A stretch of DNA of 64,000 bases from Anaeramoeba flamelloides (Eukaryota; Metamonada; Anaeramoebidae), in contig JANTQA010000047.1 of NCBI GenBank assembly GCA_027625915.1, forward strand, positions 13,888,001 through 13,952,000. The letters run 5' to 3'. Below, piece by piece: positions 37,401 to 48,460 of the stretch. The notes beneath the pieces were generated by a model, which did not search any database, was not told the origin of the DNA, and saw nothing but the letters and a program-made list of their open reading frames with translations. A program made the position numbers and the translations under genes. Each line of letters opens with the position of its first letter. Position 1 is the first letter of the stretch.

Positions 37401-39811
37401 ATATATATATAACACCTTTTAATAAGATTAATGGTTCTTAAATTTTTATAATTGTCGAAATAACCAAAAGTTTTTTGAAAAAATGTTGTTAAATTTCAAG
37501 GAGTTTAAAAATAAATAAAAAACTTTCGAAAAACAAAAGTAAAATAATAAACCATTTTCAAGTCAAAGAGGCCCAGTTGTAATGAGTGAATTACATATGT
37601 TTAAAGGGATTGAATGTAAATTAGAAGTAAAAATTTATTTTAGAAATTGAAAAATTGAAGTTTGCTTTTTTTCACATTTTACTTTTTTTTTTTTTCGATT
37701 TTTTTTTTCTTCCAAAGTAATTCATTTGCAAATTTTTTTTTTTATTTCAAAATCGATTTGTAACCAAGTAAAAATATGTGATTTAAATTTTATTGAAACA
37801 GCGAAAATTGATGTAGAGAAAATCATAATGTTTTATATAAGGATTTTTCTTGGATCTTGAATAGGAGATCAAAATGAACCTTGTTGTTTTTCTCAATTAT
37901 GATTTCACTAAGAATTTGGAGTTTTCCATTTTTTAAGAAAATCCATTGATTTATTAGTTTTGCTTCATATCGAATATCAACTATTCTCCAATATATATTA
38001 TTCAACAGATTTCTTATTTGTTCTTCAAAGGCCAATTGTCAATTCTAAAAAATAATTGATATTTGAAAGATTTTTTTGGCACTTTGACAGAAACAAGGTT
38101 TACAATTAATGAATGGTAAATCGAAATAACAATTAAATAACCCAAACACCCAAGTCAATTTAAAGTTGTTGTTATTCTCATTTTAAAAAAACAATCAAGA
38201 GAAATCTGAAAAGAATCTTTGAAAAAAAGAAAAATATTATTTGAACAAGTAAAAATACAAAAAAAAAAAATCAAAAAAAATTAACTTACCTGGCCAACAA
38301 TGGCCTTCGTAATCTGTTTTACGATCAGATTTTTTAATAAAATAATCATTAGATTGTGCTTCTTTGTATAATTCCCATGAATTTTCCTTTTTAATATGAG
38401 GATCCACAATGGCAACCAATTTTCTGCCTTTATCAGAAACAGTTTTTGATAATTGCTTTGGATCTGGATATGTGCGTGAATCAAAAGTAAAATATTTTTT
38501 CCCGTCTGTGTGGTCAATGTCCATCCAAAAAACATCCACTGGTATATCGTATTCATCAAACTTTTCATTTAAATTTTGGATTTCCTTTTGTGTTTTATAG
38601 GACCACCTGCACTGATGATAGGCAACCGAAAAGGAAGGGGGGAAATAGGGAAAGCCTGTGAGTGTATCATACATTTCAAATACTTGATACATTTTGCCTT
38701 CTTGTCCTGTCATAATAAAGAGATCAATTACACCCGTTTCGGACATCCAGTGTGCTCTTTTTGATACACGAGAATTTTTTCCAAATAATTTTTTTTTTGT
38801 TTGTGTTTCTTGGGTGGAAATGTCAATCCAAGTGTCAGATGGGTTAAACCAAAAAATACCATGCAATGTTTTTTGATTGTTTGGCTTGCTAATAATGACT
38901 GGGATTGATCCGTATAACGACATTCGTGATTCTGTTTCGTATTCAAGAATGTCGACGTTATATAATCTAAATGGCTCTCCTTCTTCTGTGTCTTCTAACG
39001 AGAGCTTCGTTGAATGCTCTGGTAGACCATAGATATGCTCGGTGTCGGGGAAAATAACATCTAACGCGACAGAAGATGGTCCATAAGGCCGAGAATCGGT
39101 GTTTCCGCCAAACCTTTCTTCATAATTTGGTTGGTCATCTTCCTGATTTTTTTCTTCTTCTTCTTCTTCTTCTTCTTCTTTTTCTTTTTCTTTTTCTTTT
39201 TCATTGTCACTATTTTTTGCTTCTGCTTCTTTTTCTTTTTCTTTTTGTTTGTTCAATAAAAAGTCTTTTTTGTCCATTTCAAAATTGAACAAAGAGTCGT
39301 TATTTAAAACCATTATCGGTTCGCCACCTGAATTTAAAATTTCAATTTTCCATGATGATCCATAAACCAATTTGACGTCAGCATGCTTTTCCTTTTCTGA
39401 TCCAAATCTTAGAAGTATAAGTTCTTCGTTTTGTGAAACAATTTCAGCGTTTTGATAATTAAAATTTTCAGTCAATAATACCCCTTCGACTTCATAACGA
39501 TTTAAATCGGGATCCTTTTCGTTAATTTTGACACGAACAACACCTGGAATTACACTTGAAATTTCAACAAATAGTCTGGATTCAACCTCGTCGGAACGTA
39601 AAAGATCGATCTGAAAGAGATTCTTGTTTTCATCAACTTTTGCTGACGAAGGAATAAAAGAAAAACGTGGGCCGCTTCCATTTTTCCTTATTTCGCGATT
39701 GTTTTCACAAAAGGTGCTTTGTGAACATAATTTAAATTTACTTTGATCTGCACATTCACAGCAAAGTAAAAGAAAAAATAGAAATAGAAAAAAACAAATA
39801 ATCTTCTTCAT
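34469..39811 (-). CDS. GANAB: Glucosidase II alpha subunit (GH31), two exons
   Basis: Minus-strand exons 39811-38290 and 35781-34469 join in phase 1 to give 944 aa, matching the human subunit's length as I recall it. The enzyme trims the two inner alpha-1,3-glucoses from N-glycans in the ER for calnexin-cycle quality control. The chosen ATG (39811) begins a clear signal peptide (MKKIICFFLFLFFLLLCC); an upstream in-frame start would bury it. Family marks in order are TDSRPYGPSSVALDV, EHIYGLPEH, YHQCRWSY, WMDIDHTDGKKYFTFD, GHCWPG joined across the splice to TSKWPDF, WNDMNEP with the nucleophile Asp (about 545), WTGDN with the acid/base Asp (about 622), and RREPW. A Glu/Lys-rich insertion (about residues 185-235) sits where animal enzymes also have a variable acidic loop. 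No catalytic residue is missing. Retention would depend on the beta subunit, which is not in the window. Confidence 0.97.
35925..36240 (+). repeat. Dispersed repeat K, copy 4 (5' part)
   Basis: It shares the order GGGATTATTGCCATCC, ATAAATATTATTG(A/G)ACA and AAAAGTAACTATTTT with 40080-40375 and 20000-20340. Confidence 0.65.
36745..37260 (+). repeat. Repeat I, copy 3, with a strong foldback
   Basis: 36760-36870 is a near-perfect palindrome (TTAAGTGTTCTAGGTTTTCT against its inverse), followed by the distal part that matches 61550-61850 and, inverted, 7925-8230. Confidence 0.75.
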
Positions 39812-40079
39812 ATTAAGTAATTTGAGTTGTTTTTTTGTTTTTTTTTTTTTTTTTTTTGTGGCTTGGACAAGAAAAAAAAAATTAAAAATTTGTTTTTGAT
39901 TGTTCAGATGTTTCAATAAAGCAAACAAAAAAAATGACTTTTATTTTTCTTGAATGAAATTAAATGATTTTTGGACCCCTAATTATTTGTGTATCTTAAA
40001 GTCGCCTGTATTCTTTTACTTTAGAAAAAAACTAATACCAATTGATTTTATTCTTCAAAACAAAATTATTTTGCTGTGA

Positions 40080-40375
40080 GGTTTTTTAAGGGATTTGTGA
40101 TCCTCTGGTATTCGTCCAATAACGAAAAAGCAATGTAATTGAAGTCAATGGCCTTAGTACTTCGTGTCTGTAAAATGACCATAATAAATATTATTGGACA
40201 ATAAATAATTGCATTTTTTACAAAGGATATTATTAAAAGTTTTTTTGGAATTTTTTTTTTTAATTCCTTTTGATAAATTTAAAAATAGAAAGCAAAATCA
40301 TTATATTTCGTATTTTATTAAATAATATTTTGAATCTTCCAAAAGTAACTATTTTTTTAATTATTTTATCTCAAG
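40080..40375 (+). repeat. Dispersed repeat K, copy 5 (5' part)
   Basis: It matches K copy 4 in sequence order, including AAATAGAAAGCAAAAT and CCAAAAGTAACTATTTTT. Confidence 0.65.
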
Positions 40376-40600
40376 ATTTACTCAATAATTATTAAGGACT
40401 ATCTGAATTTTATGCTCTGTGAACATTGAAATACAAAACAGTAAATAGACTAAGACCTTTAAAATATAGTGAATAGAGGGAAAGTCAAAATATTGCCAAT
40501 TTTTAGCAATTTAAGTTTTTAACTAAAATCATTTATTGATCCAAAAACTTTTCGAAAAATCCCAACAAAGCAAGACAAAAATTTAAAGCTATTTTTTTTT

Positions 40601-40705
40601 GATATTGGGAAAATGTCACTCCACTTTCTTTCCAAATGGGTGGCTACACTCACCACCAACTCTAACATACTTCAATATAAAGTGGGGGGACATTTTCCCA
40701 ATATC
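40601..40705. mobile_element. 105 bp foldback element J
   Basis: GATATTGGGAAAATGTCACT at the left is mirrored by ACATTTTCCCAATATC at the right (about 26 bases). The loop contains GGGTGGCTACACTCACC. Only one copy is seen in the window. Confidence 0.7.
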
Positions 40706-43700
40706 ATTTTGGAAGTCAAAAATTTGGAGTGAATAATTTGGATTTTATGGAAAGTAAATTTTTTTTGCCTTCCCCAAAAATAACCTAAATTTTACATTTT
40801 AACAAGATCTATTAACCCAACATTCTTTTGAGTTCATAATTCGTGTTGTAGATATAAAAGCAATAGCCACTGGGAATAAAATTCGAATAATTCTTAAACC
40901 TTAATAATACAAATCTAGATTATTTTCGTTTTGCTTCTTTTAAAATCCATTTATATGATCAATATAAGCTCAATATTAATATAATTTGCCAAACTAATCT
41001 CTTAGTTTATTATTTATTTGTTTAAAATTCAAGATTTTTTTGGCCATTAACCCACATTTCTAGTGAAATTTGAGAAAGAGATTTCTCAAACATTAACAAA
41101 ACAATATGTTGTTTCAACCTTGAAATTTGTTTCAAAATGTAGATTTTTTTCTGAAATAAATGAATTTTTTACTAATAACAGGATCATTTTGATTTGATGA
41201 GATTGGTTTTTTAAGTATCATATTACACATTTTATTTTTCTTGATATTTGAACTATATACCACTTATATGATTTACTTTCAATAATAACATAATTTAAGC
41301 CTGGGATTATCGGATATAGGTTGAATCACTTTTATTCAAAAATAAACAACTTTATTTTTTTGATTTAATAGTGTTCGAATCACATACATCAAAGAGGTTG
41401 AACAATATAAAAATATTGTTTATTAAAGTATGTATATAAGTTTAGGGTGGTGTTGTGTGTGTTTTTCTGTATGTAGCCCAAGTGAGTAATCCAACTGTAT
41501 ATTAGTATATGAAATTTAACAGGGTAAAAAGCTGCTAATTGATTATCATTTTTAAATTTCTAAAATCCTACTAACATTTGGGATTCTTGATTAATTCAAT
41601 AATTGTTATAAAAAATATCAATGAAATAAACCTCAATCAAAAATTACTGTCTAAGTGTTTTAAAATCAATTGGGAAAAGAAAAAAATGATAAAACGGAGT
41701 GATTTTTTTTTTGATTGATTATTTGAATACCAGTTCAGTTATTTTACAATTAATAATCAAATAATTTTTATTCGAATTTTCCTGAATTTTTTCTAAACAT
41801 TAGATTTGTAAAAAAATATTCAAGTCACAAAATAAAAGATTTTTTTAATTTTTTTTTTGGACATTTTAAAAATTAAATTGTTCAAATGGTTAAAAATAAT
41901 CGAAATCATCATTATTTTTTGAAAGTTAATACAAATGATTTTAAACAATTTTTAAGGGTGTAAATGTGTTTGGTAAATTTTGGATATTGCTATTTATACA
42001 AAACTGAAATATTAAAATCATTTTTTTTATCAAATACATTGATATTTTTAATCATATAAGTATGTCAGATACATTAAGAGATATATTTACATACCAAAAA
42101 AAAAAAAAAATAGAAATCAAAAAAAGGGAAAAATCGATCAAGAAATAATAAAAAAAATAATTTATATCTGGATCTTATCTGAATGAAAATTTAACACAAT
42201 CGCTTATTTTTTATTCGTTCTGATTTTTTAATTCTTCATGGAAAAACTTTTCTAATAAAAATTTTAGAGAAAAAAATTACTTTTTATCTCTGAAAAATTA
42301 CACAAAATGAATTTAAAAATCCTATTTTTATTTAATTTGTCCAATTTTAATATTGGTTCAGAAAATTGATTATTTTTTGAATTACTCTTAAGAAATAAAG
42401 ATTTATTGGATATGATTTGGTTGAAAAGTTAATTATTTTTTTTCAACTCTTTTGAAAACTCAAAATAATTATAAATTCGGCTTGAAATTTTTCTTATTTT
42501 TTCTGTTTCTTTGTGCCGAATATTTTGAAATTATTCTTTGATTTTAAAAATTCACACCTTTACATTTACAGTTAGTTCCACTTTTAAGGCACAAACTTTC
42601 AAGGAAATTTAAGGCACAAAAAATCTCAAATTAAGGCACAAAATTTAGAATTTTTTTTTTTAACAATTTATTCTGCTAGAATCTGAATTTTGTGCCTTAA
42701 TTTGAGATTTTTTTTGTGCCTTAAAGTTCGTTGAAAGTTTGTGCATTAAAAGTGGAACTGGCTGTAATCTTTGAATGGATATTCATTGTTTTGATTGATT
42801 TTTCGAAAAAAATATGAAAAAAAAATTGTCAAAACAAATTTGCAAAAAATATTTTTCTAAATAATAATAAATAGTAATAGGTGAGAGAAATTAAATGCAA
42901 TGGCTTGTTTAGATTCATACAATTAAGGGGATAAAGCAGAGCACTCTTCGAAAATATAATTTTATCGATTTTTTTTTTTTTTTTTCATTCTTGATTTCAA
43001 CAAAGATATCAGTAAAGGTTATCTTTCGTGTTTGATCTTCAATAGAAAAATATTTTTTTAAAATGTATACCCCCACATGTCTATTTTTTGGGTTATTATA
43101 TGATTAATTTCGCTCATTCATATAAACATATTTCTTGATCCAAAATATAATTTAATAAAACCAAAAAGTTAATCAAAAAAAAAAAAAAATGTTACAAAAA
43201 TTGAAAAAATAAAAACTCAGCTCTGATTATTTTGACTCTTTTCACAATTAGAGTAATGAATGGTATTTTGATTTTAAAGTTTCAAAATCCAAAAAATCAT
43301 TTTTCAGCTAAGAATTAACAAAGAATTTTTTTCAAGATGGCAAAAAGTTACAAATCTCATAATTAATAGTACACCGAATTTAGATTTCGTTACATTTTTT
43401 CTCGGACTGTTGTAGGGGTTTTTGTTAATACAATGTTTTAAAGAGAATATATATTTTGAAGAAGTTGGAAATGGGAATTAGATATTTCATGTTGAAATAA
43501 AAAATCGTAAGTTCATCCAAAAGAAAAAAATTGTGATATTCAAGCAGATTAACAAACCCCAAAATGACTTTAAACTTCAAAAATTGACTGAGGAAACACT
43601 TCAAATTTACTATTGAAATTACCAAAATTTTGTGATCGGATCTGAAACAATTTTTTTGTTGAACTTATTTAATAATTGATAATTTTTTTTTAATATAAGA

Positions 43701-43789
43701 GAATTTCACATTCTGGTATCCAGCCTTTTCAAAATCTAAATCACAACTGACATTGAATAAATAATAAAAAAAAACATAGTGGCATAGGG
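40706..43789. other. Gene-free AT-rich stretch with one MITE
   Basis: It contains a weak K-like patch (41040-41290) and MITE A at 42569-42764. No gene is supported. Confidence 0.5.
42569..42764. mobile_element. Mariner-type MITE A, copy 3
   Basis: CAGTTAGTTCCACTTTTAAG at the left and TTAAAAGTGGAACTGGCTG at the right, with TA outside each end. This is the clearest copy of the family. Confidence 0.9.
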
Positions 43790-44890
43790 GGTGTTATAAT
43801 TTCAAACATCCAGACAGTTCAAGTAAAATGCCTGAAAAATCAAATATTCTATTTTTTACTCTTAATTAATTCCAAAAATTCCTAAAAAGTACTTTTTTCG
43901 GACAATCCATATCTGGTAAATTATTACTTTCGGAAATAATCCCTAATTTTAAATCCGTATTTTTTTCTGAGTGTATGAACGAAAAACCATTCTTATCAAT
44001 ATAAACTAATTATAAAAATGACCAATTTTTGGGATTATTCTATTTATAATTCTTAAACTAACTGGAAAATCAATTTTTATAAAATAATATTAAATATCAA
44101 GATTAATGATCAAATTAGCAAACGTATAGATATAAAATTTTTAATTACTAAACCCATAAATACTTATTTTTTAAATAACATTTTAAAAGGTAATGATAAA
44201 AAAAGTAATAAACCTTCGTATTCAATAAGAATTTACCATTATGGAAAAAATGTGAAACACCGTTTTTAATTGGGGACATTACTGAAAATGAAAAGTAAGA
44301 TCAATTAAAAAAACAATATATAAATAAATAAAGACACAATGGAATATTCAGTACAATAACAGTTTTTTTAATACTATCTTTTGGTATGGTTTTTCATTTG
44401 ATTGATTAATTATTAAAAATTTGTTCAAAAAAATGACTATTTTTGAGATCTCCAAAACCACACCAGGTTTTTCGATAAGAAAGTAGATTTAAAGTATGTT
44501 TGTTTGATTTGATTGAAAATAATATAATGGGTTATTATTTGGAGTTAATTGGTTTCTTCTTTTTATTGATTTTACTTTTCGTTTTCAGTAATGTTCCCAA
44601 TTAAAGTCCGTGTTTCACTTTTTTTCCAAAATGGTAATAATAAACACAAGTATTTGGGTTTTCAGGCAATACCCTCCAAAAATCTTGATGAAATTGAAAT
44701 TAATAAAATCTAAATTTAAGGTCATACTTATTAAAATATTTTAACCCACATTTGGATTTTTATAAACTTTCAAAAAATACTGATGATTTTGATTTTATTT
44801 TAAAAGAAGTAAACTTACTATTTTTTCTTCAAGAAAAAATAAATAAACCATTTTTACACTTAAAAGAAAGATCTAAAATTTTAAATTAGA
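43790..44890 (+). pseudogene. Strongly decayed coding patch of unknown origin, split by MITE B3
   Basis: Several stretches on both sides of the MITE read as protein-like sequence in more than one frame, unlike neighbouring noise. One stretch near 43900 faintly recalls a P-loop (GQSISGKLLL). If that is real the source could be an ATPase of host or virus-like origin. It is broken in many places and old, and older than the MITE inside it. The family is not identified. Confidence 0.3.
44233..44637. mobile_element. B-superfamily MITE B3
   Basis: TTACCATTATGGAAAAAATG at the left and the inverse of TTACCATTTTGGAAAAAAAG at the right; the B core (TTTTTAATTGGGGACATTAC) follows inside. It keeps the empty TA site used by MITE D in B6. 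Confidence 0.85.
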
Positions 44891-45239
44891 TTAAAAATCA
44901 AAGTTTTAAAATCATTAATCCGAAATACTGATGATTCGGATTATTTTTATTAATTTGAACGATTTAATTGTTAAAATATCAAAAAAAAAATCAATCTTTT
45001 TCTCCTTTAAAAAATAAAAATAAATCATTTTCTCGCGACTCACTTTTTTTTTCAAAAAGGCAAGAATTAGAATAATTTTTGGCAAATTAAAATAAATTTT
45101 TTTCGGTTATTAATTGTAAAATAACAGAACTGGTATTTGAATAATAAATCGGAAAAAAAAATTTCACTTCATTTTCTAATTTTTTTTTTCAAATAGTGTT
45201 TTTAAAGAAAATAGATCGTTATTTCTGATTTCTATTTAT

Positions 45240-45560
45240 TTGTTTGGTTCTCTTTTTAGAAACTCAATTATGAGCAAACTATAGGTATATTTGGGCCAAA
45301 TAAGAATCTTAAATAAAAGCAATATTGAAGAATTGAAAAAACGAAAAGCAATTGGAATTTGATCCCATTTAAATTTCGAATACCAGTTAATCAAAATTTT
45401 ATACAAAAGTTCCAAAAGGAAGCTTTAGTAATCTCTAGAAATATCATTTCTAATAAACTTTGTGAAGATCTTTGGGGTTTTCCAGACTAAAAACTAATTA
45501 TTCGTAAAATATTTGGGAATTTGAAATCAGGATTTTTCATTTATTAATCGGAAAATAACA
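45240..45560 (+). repeat. Repeat L, copy 1
   Basis: The segment around GATCCCATTTAAATTTCGAA resembles 47845-48040 and 49505-49560. It reads coding-like for about 40 codons, so the family may descend from a coding sequence. Confidence 0.4.
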
Positions 45561-45947
45561 GTATGAAAAAATGTATTTTATTTTGTCTTGAGATTGATTG
45601 GTTTTGTTGGAAAAGCCTTTGGCTTCATCTAAATTAGATCGAAATAACGGAAACGGAAGCGGAAGAAATGTGCTTTCTGATTTTAATGTTAGGAGCAGTT
45701 CAAAATAAAAAAAAGTTGTTAAAAATATAACAAATTATATAAATGCTTTTTATATTTTATCAATTCAAAGCAAAACAAGAAAAATTTTATTGAAAAGGCT
45801 ATTGTTGATTTTCTTTTTAAAAATAATTTGTCAAAATCCAATTCCACAAGCAAATTAAGAAAAGGAAAAAAAGATAAAATAAATAAAAAAAAAAAAAAAA
45901 ACAACAAAACTTGGTTTTTGTTTTCAAATTGTTTTTTTTTTTCAAAT

Positions 45948-46697
45948 TTACTTTTTTTTTGGTGACATTGCAATCTCTGGTCCACAAACACAGACATGGT
46001 TTGGGTTTTTTTCTTTCCAGTTACAAATGGCTGCTCTGATTGCGTCTTGTGCTAGCATTGAACAATGAAGCTTAACTGGTGGTAAACTTAATTCGTTTGC
46101 AATTTCTGTATTTGTTACTCCCATAGCTTCATCAACAGATTTTCCTTTAATAAGTTCGGTGGCAAATGAACTACTTGCAATTGCACTTCCACATCCTTTT
46201 TGTTTTTTTTTTTGTTTGTTTTTTGTTTGTTTTTGTTTTTTTTGAAAAGAAACAAAAAAATTCAAAAATATGACGTAATGGTTAAATGGTTGGGTGTTAT
46301 TGAAAAAGTAAGAACCAGAATTTAATTTCAAAAAAAGTTTTAGGGTTCTTTTTGTGGAAACAACTTTCAGAGGCATATTTTTTGTTTTTTTTTCAAAAAT
46401 TTTTAAAAGAAATAAAAAGGTTATAGTACCAAATGTCTTGAAAACAGCTTGTTTAATGACACCCTCGTCATCAATATCCACGTCTAAACGCATGACATCA
46501 CCACATGCAAGTGCACCAACAATTCCAGATCCGACTGATTGCTTTTTTTTATCTAAAGCACCAACATTCCTTGGGTTTTCAAAATGATCAACTACTTTTT
46601 GATCATAAAAACGTTTTATTTGATTAAGACCATTCCACGAAAGGGTTTGTTTAACCCACAAAGAAGAGTTTGAGTGTTTTATTAATGAGTTTAGCAT
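45948..46697 (-). CDS. ISCU: IscU iron-sulfur cluster scaffold, organelle-targeted, two exons
   Basis: Minus-strand exons 46697-46430 and 46195-45948 encode 171 aa. IscU assembles [2Fe-2S] clusters with the cysteine desulfurase NFS1 and hands them on through an Hsp70/J-protein pair. The three ligand cysteines are present (Cys65 in ALACGDV, Cys91 in FGCGSA, Cys134 in LHCSML), as are Asp67 and the LPPVK chaperone-binding motif. About 30 N-terminal residues are basic and hydroxylated with no acidic residue, fitting a mitochondrial or hydrogenosomal presequence. Two oddities: the usual GAPACGDV reads GALACGDV here, and the C-terminus has an extension with CVCG (Cys158 and Cys160) that I do not know from typical IscU. 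The intron falls inside the FGCGSA motif; translating it would destroy the site. Confidence 0.97.
   Translation of the reverse strand: MLNSLIKHSNSSLWVKQTLSWNGLNQIKRFYDQKVVDHFENPRNVGALDKKKQSVGSGIVGALACGDVMRLDVDIDDEGVIKQAVFKTFGTITFLFLLKIFEKKTKNMPLKVVSTKRTLKLFLKLNSGSYFFNNTQPFNHYVIFLNFFVSFQKKQKQTKNKQKKKQKGCGSAIASSSFATELIKGKSVDEAMGVTNTEIANELSLPPVKLHCSMLAQDAIRAAICNWKEKNPNHVCVCGPEIAMSPKKK
46196..46429 (-). other. Intron of IscU, 234 bp, stop-free and a multiple of three
   Basis: The donor is GTACTA and the acceptor AAAAAG (minus strand), phase 1, with Gly90 split. It has no in-frame stop, so the gene appears as one long open frame. Removing it restores a perfect IscU alignment. Confidence 0.9.
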
Positions 46698-47740
46698 CTA
46701 AAATGTTTTTTGTGTTTGTATTTTATAAAACAAAAAATTAATTTGTTGTTCTGAAAAAAGGGGGTAATCAAAAAAAAATGAAATTGTAAAACGTTGAAAT
46801 TGATCGGTTTTTTGACAGAAATACCAAACTTTTCAAACTTGTTGAAAGAACAAATTTGGATCACCTACCAAGCCTGATTTAATTTTTTTCCAATAGTGGT
46901 ATTTGAAAAGCCTTGGTATTAAAACTTTGAAAAAAACTTTTTCCGATAATTTTTGTAAAGGTGTTTATCAAGGAACTTGATCTGAACAACTCTTGGTTAC
47001 ACTGAGAATTGTTTCTCTTTTTATAAATTCTCAAAATTTTGCTGTTTTCATAAAAACCCAGTAAAAAATAGACAATTTGTAATTTGTTCAAAAAAGTGTA
47101 GATTCACAATTTTAAAACAACTCTTCACATTGTTTGGTAAGACAATTTAATTGCTTTAATTACTACTTTCTTTAAAACTAAACTTTTTTCAAATAGCTGT
47201 CTTTATAAAGAAGTTCAACCAATTCTCTTGAGATTGATGACAAGAGATAAGAAAACTATTCCCACAATTTTCTCAATAAAACAAAAAGTTATAATTCACT
47301 TTTAAGCATACAAGACAAAATTGGAAATGGAGTGTTTTTTAATAACACCAAACAAAAGACAAACATTCTTTGCTATTCAGTTTATTTCTTTATTTTTAAT
47401 ATAATCGACCAATGATAGTAAAAAAGTTTTTAGTGTTTGCATTAACAATGGGGATCTTAAATTTCAGGAAATTTAGTATTACACATTTGAAAAAGGATTG
47501 TTCTTGGGATATTCTCAAACTGTGTGATTATTTATTTCAAGATTCAATTACAGTTTTTTTATTTTGCATAGATTGTATAAGAGAGGTGCTGAAAATATTG
47601 TATGAAGAAACTCCATATTAGCAAATATCTTTTAAACTAAAAATGGATTGTCAAGATTATAAAAGAATCAAATAATTTACTCTTCTTTCCAAAACAAATT
47701 TTATGACTGGTTTGGAATTATAAATGTGAAAAATTTTTAC
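46698..47740. other. Gene-free stretch upstream of IscU
   Basis: The IscU promoter must lie here but I see no defined motif. Frames at 46879-47091 and 47412-47621 are short and unsupported. Confidence 0.5.
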
Positions 47741-47742
47741 GC

Positions 47743-48050
47743 CATTTTCAATTTCCTTTTTCCATTAGAGACCACAAATTGCAACCTACTTCCTCGTGGA
47801 CTCTATTTATATAAGAAAAATAAGGAAACGGAAGCGAAAATTTTTCCATTTAGAGTCCAAAAACCAGTAATTATAATTTTATCTCTCTACAATCTGAAAC
47901 CTTAATAAATTTTTCTTATGAGTATCATTTTTTAATTGTTTTTGAAAAGGAATTTGATTTTTTCAACTATTAATTGGTTATGTATTTTGATCCTTGAAAA
48001 GAAAATTTTCATTTCTTAATTGGTAAATAATTGTAAAGCTCAATTTAGGA
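47743..48050 (+). repeat. Repeat L, copy 2, with a short hairpin
   Basis: 47743-47850 has inverted arms (CCATTTTCAATTTCCTTTTT against AAGGAAACGGAAGCGAAAAT); the following part resembles 49505-49560 and 45380-45560. Confidence 0.5.
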
Positions 48051-48080
48051 TTTTTAAAAATGAATTAAGTGTTAAAAATA

Positions 48081-48274
48081 CAGTCATATTCAAATTTAAG
48101 GGACAAACTTTCAACAAAGATTTAAGGTACAAAAAAATCTCAAATTAAGGCACAAAATTTGAATTTTTTTTTTTACAAATTATTTATGAGAATATGAATT
48201 CTGTTTCTTAATTTGGATTTTTTTTTACCACAAAATTATTTAAAGTTTGTGCCTTAAAAGTGGAACTGACGTTA
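48081..48274. mobile_element. Mariner-type MITE A, copy 4 (diverged)
   Basis: It starts CAGTCATATTCAAATTTAAG after TA, and the right arm is CCTTAAAAGTGGAACTGAC. The internal arms match the family. Confidence 0.8.
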
Positions 48275-48460
48275 CAAAATTAGGTATGGAGAATTTTGAA
48301 GTGATTAAATTTGCATCTTCGATTCAAAGAGAAAAGACAAAATCATTTGAAGTATGTTAAACTTAATTTAGTTTTCAAAATAATTTGAAAGGTCAATTGA
48401 AGAAATAAGTTGAAAAAAGTTGAAAGAGCAAAGATTTAAAAAAATTTAGGAAGAAAACAC

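Larger units (their letters stand above)
35782..38289 (-). other. Intron of the glucosidase II gene, 2,508 bp
   Basis: The donor GTAAGT and acceptor TAAAG are read on the minus strand; the split Gly codon completes the CWPG motif. It contains K copy 4 and I copy 3. The small frame at 37823-38035 inside it has no support. Confidence 0.93.

Noticed and set aside
37823-38035. Possible small gene nested in the glucosidase II intron
   Set aside because: Short, no recognised motif, no sign of transcription signals; chance is sufficient.
45719-45997. Minus-strand frame overlapping the IscU 3' end
   Set aside because: Out of phase with IscU and mostly poly-Phe/Leu from the T-rich 3' flank.
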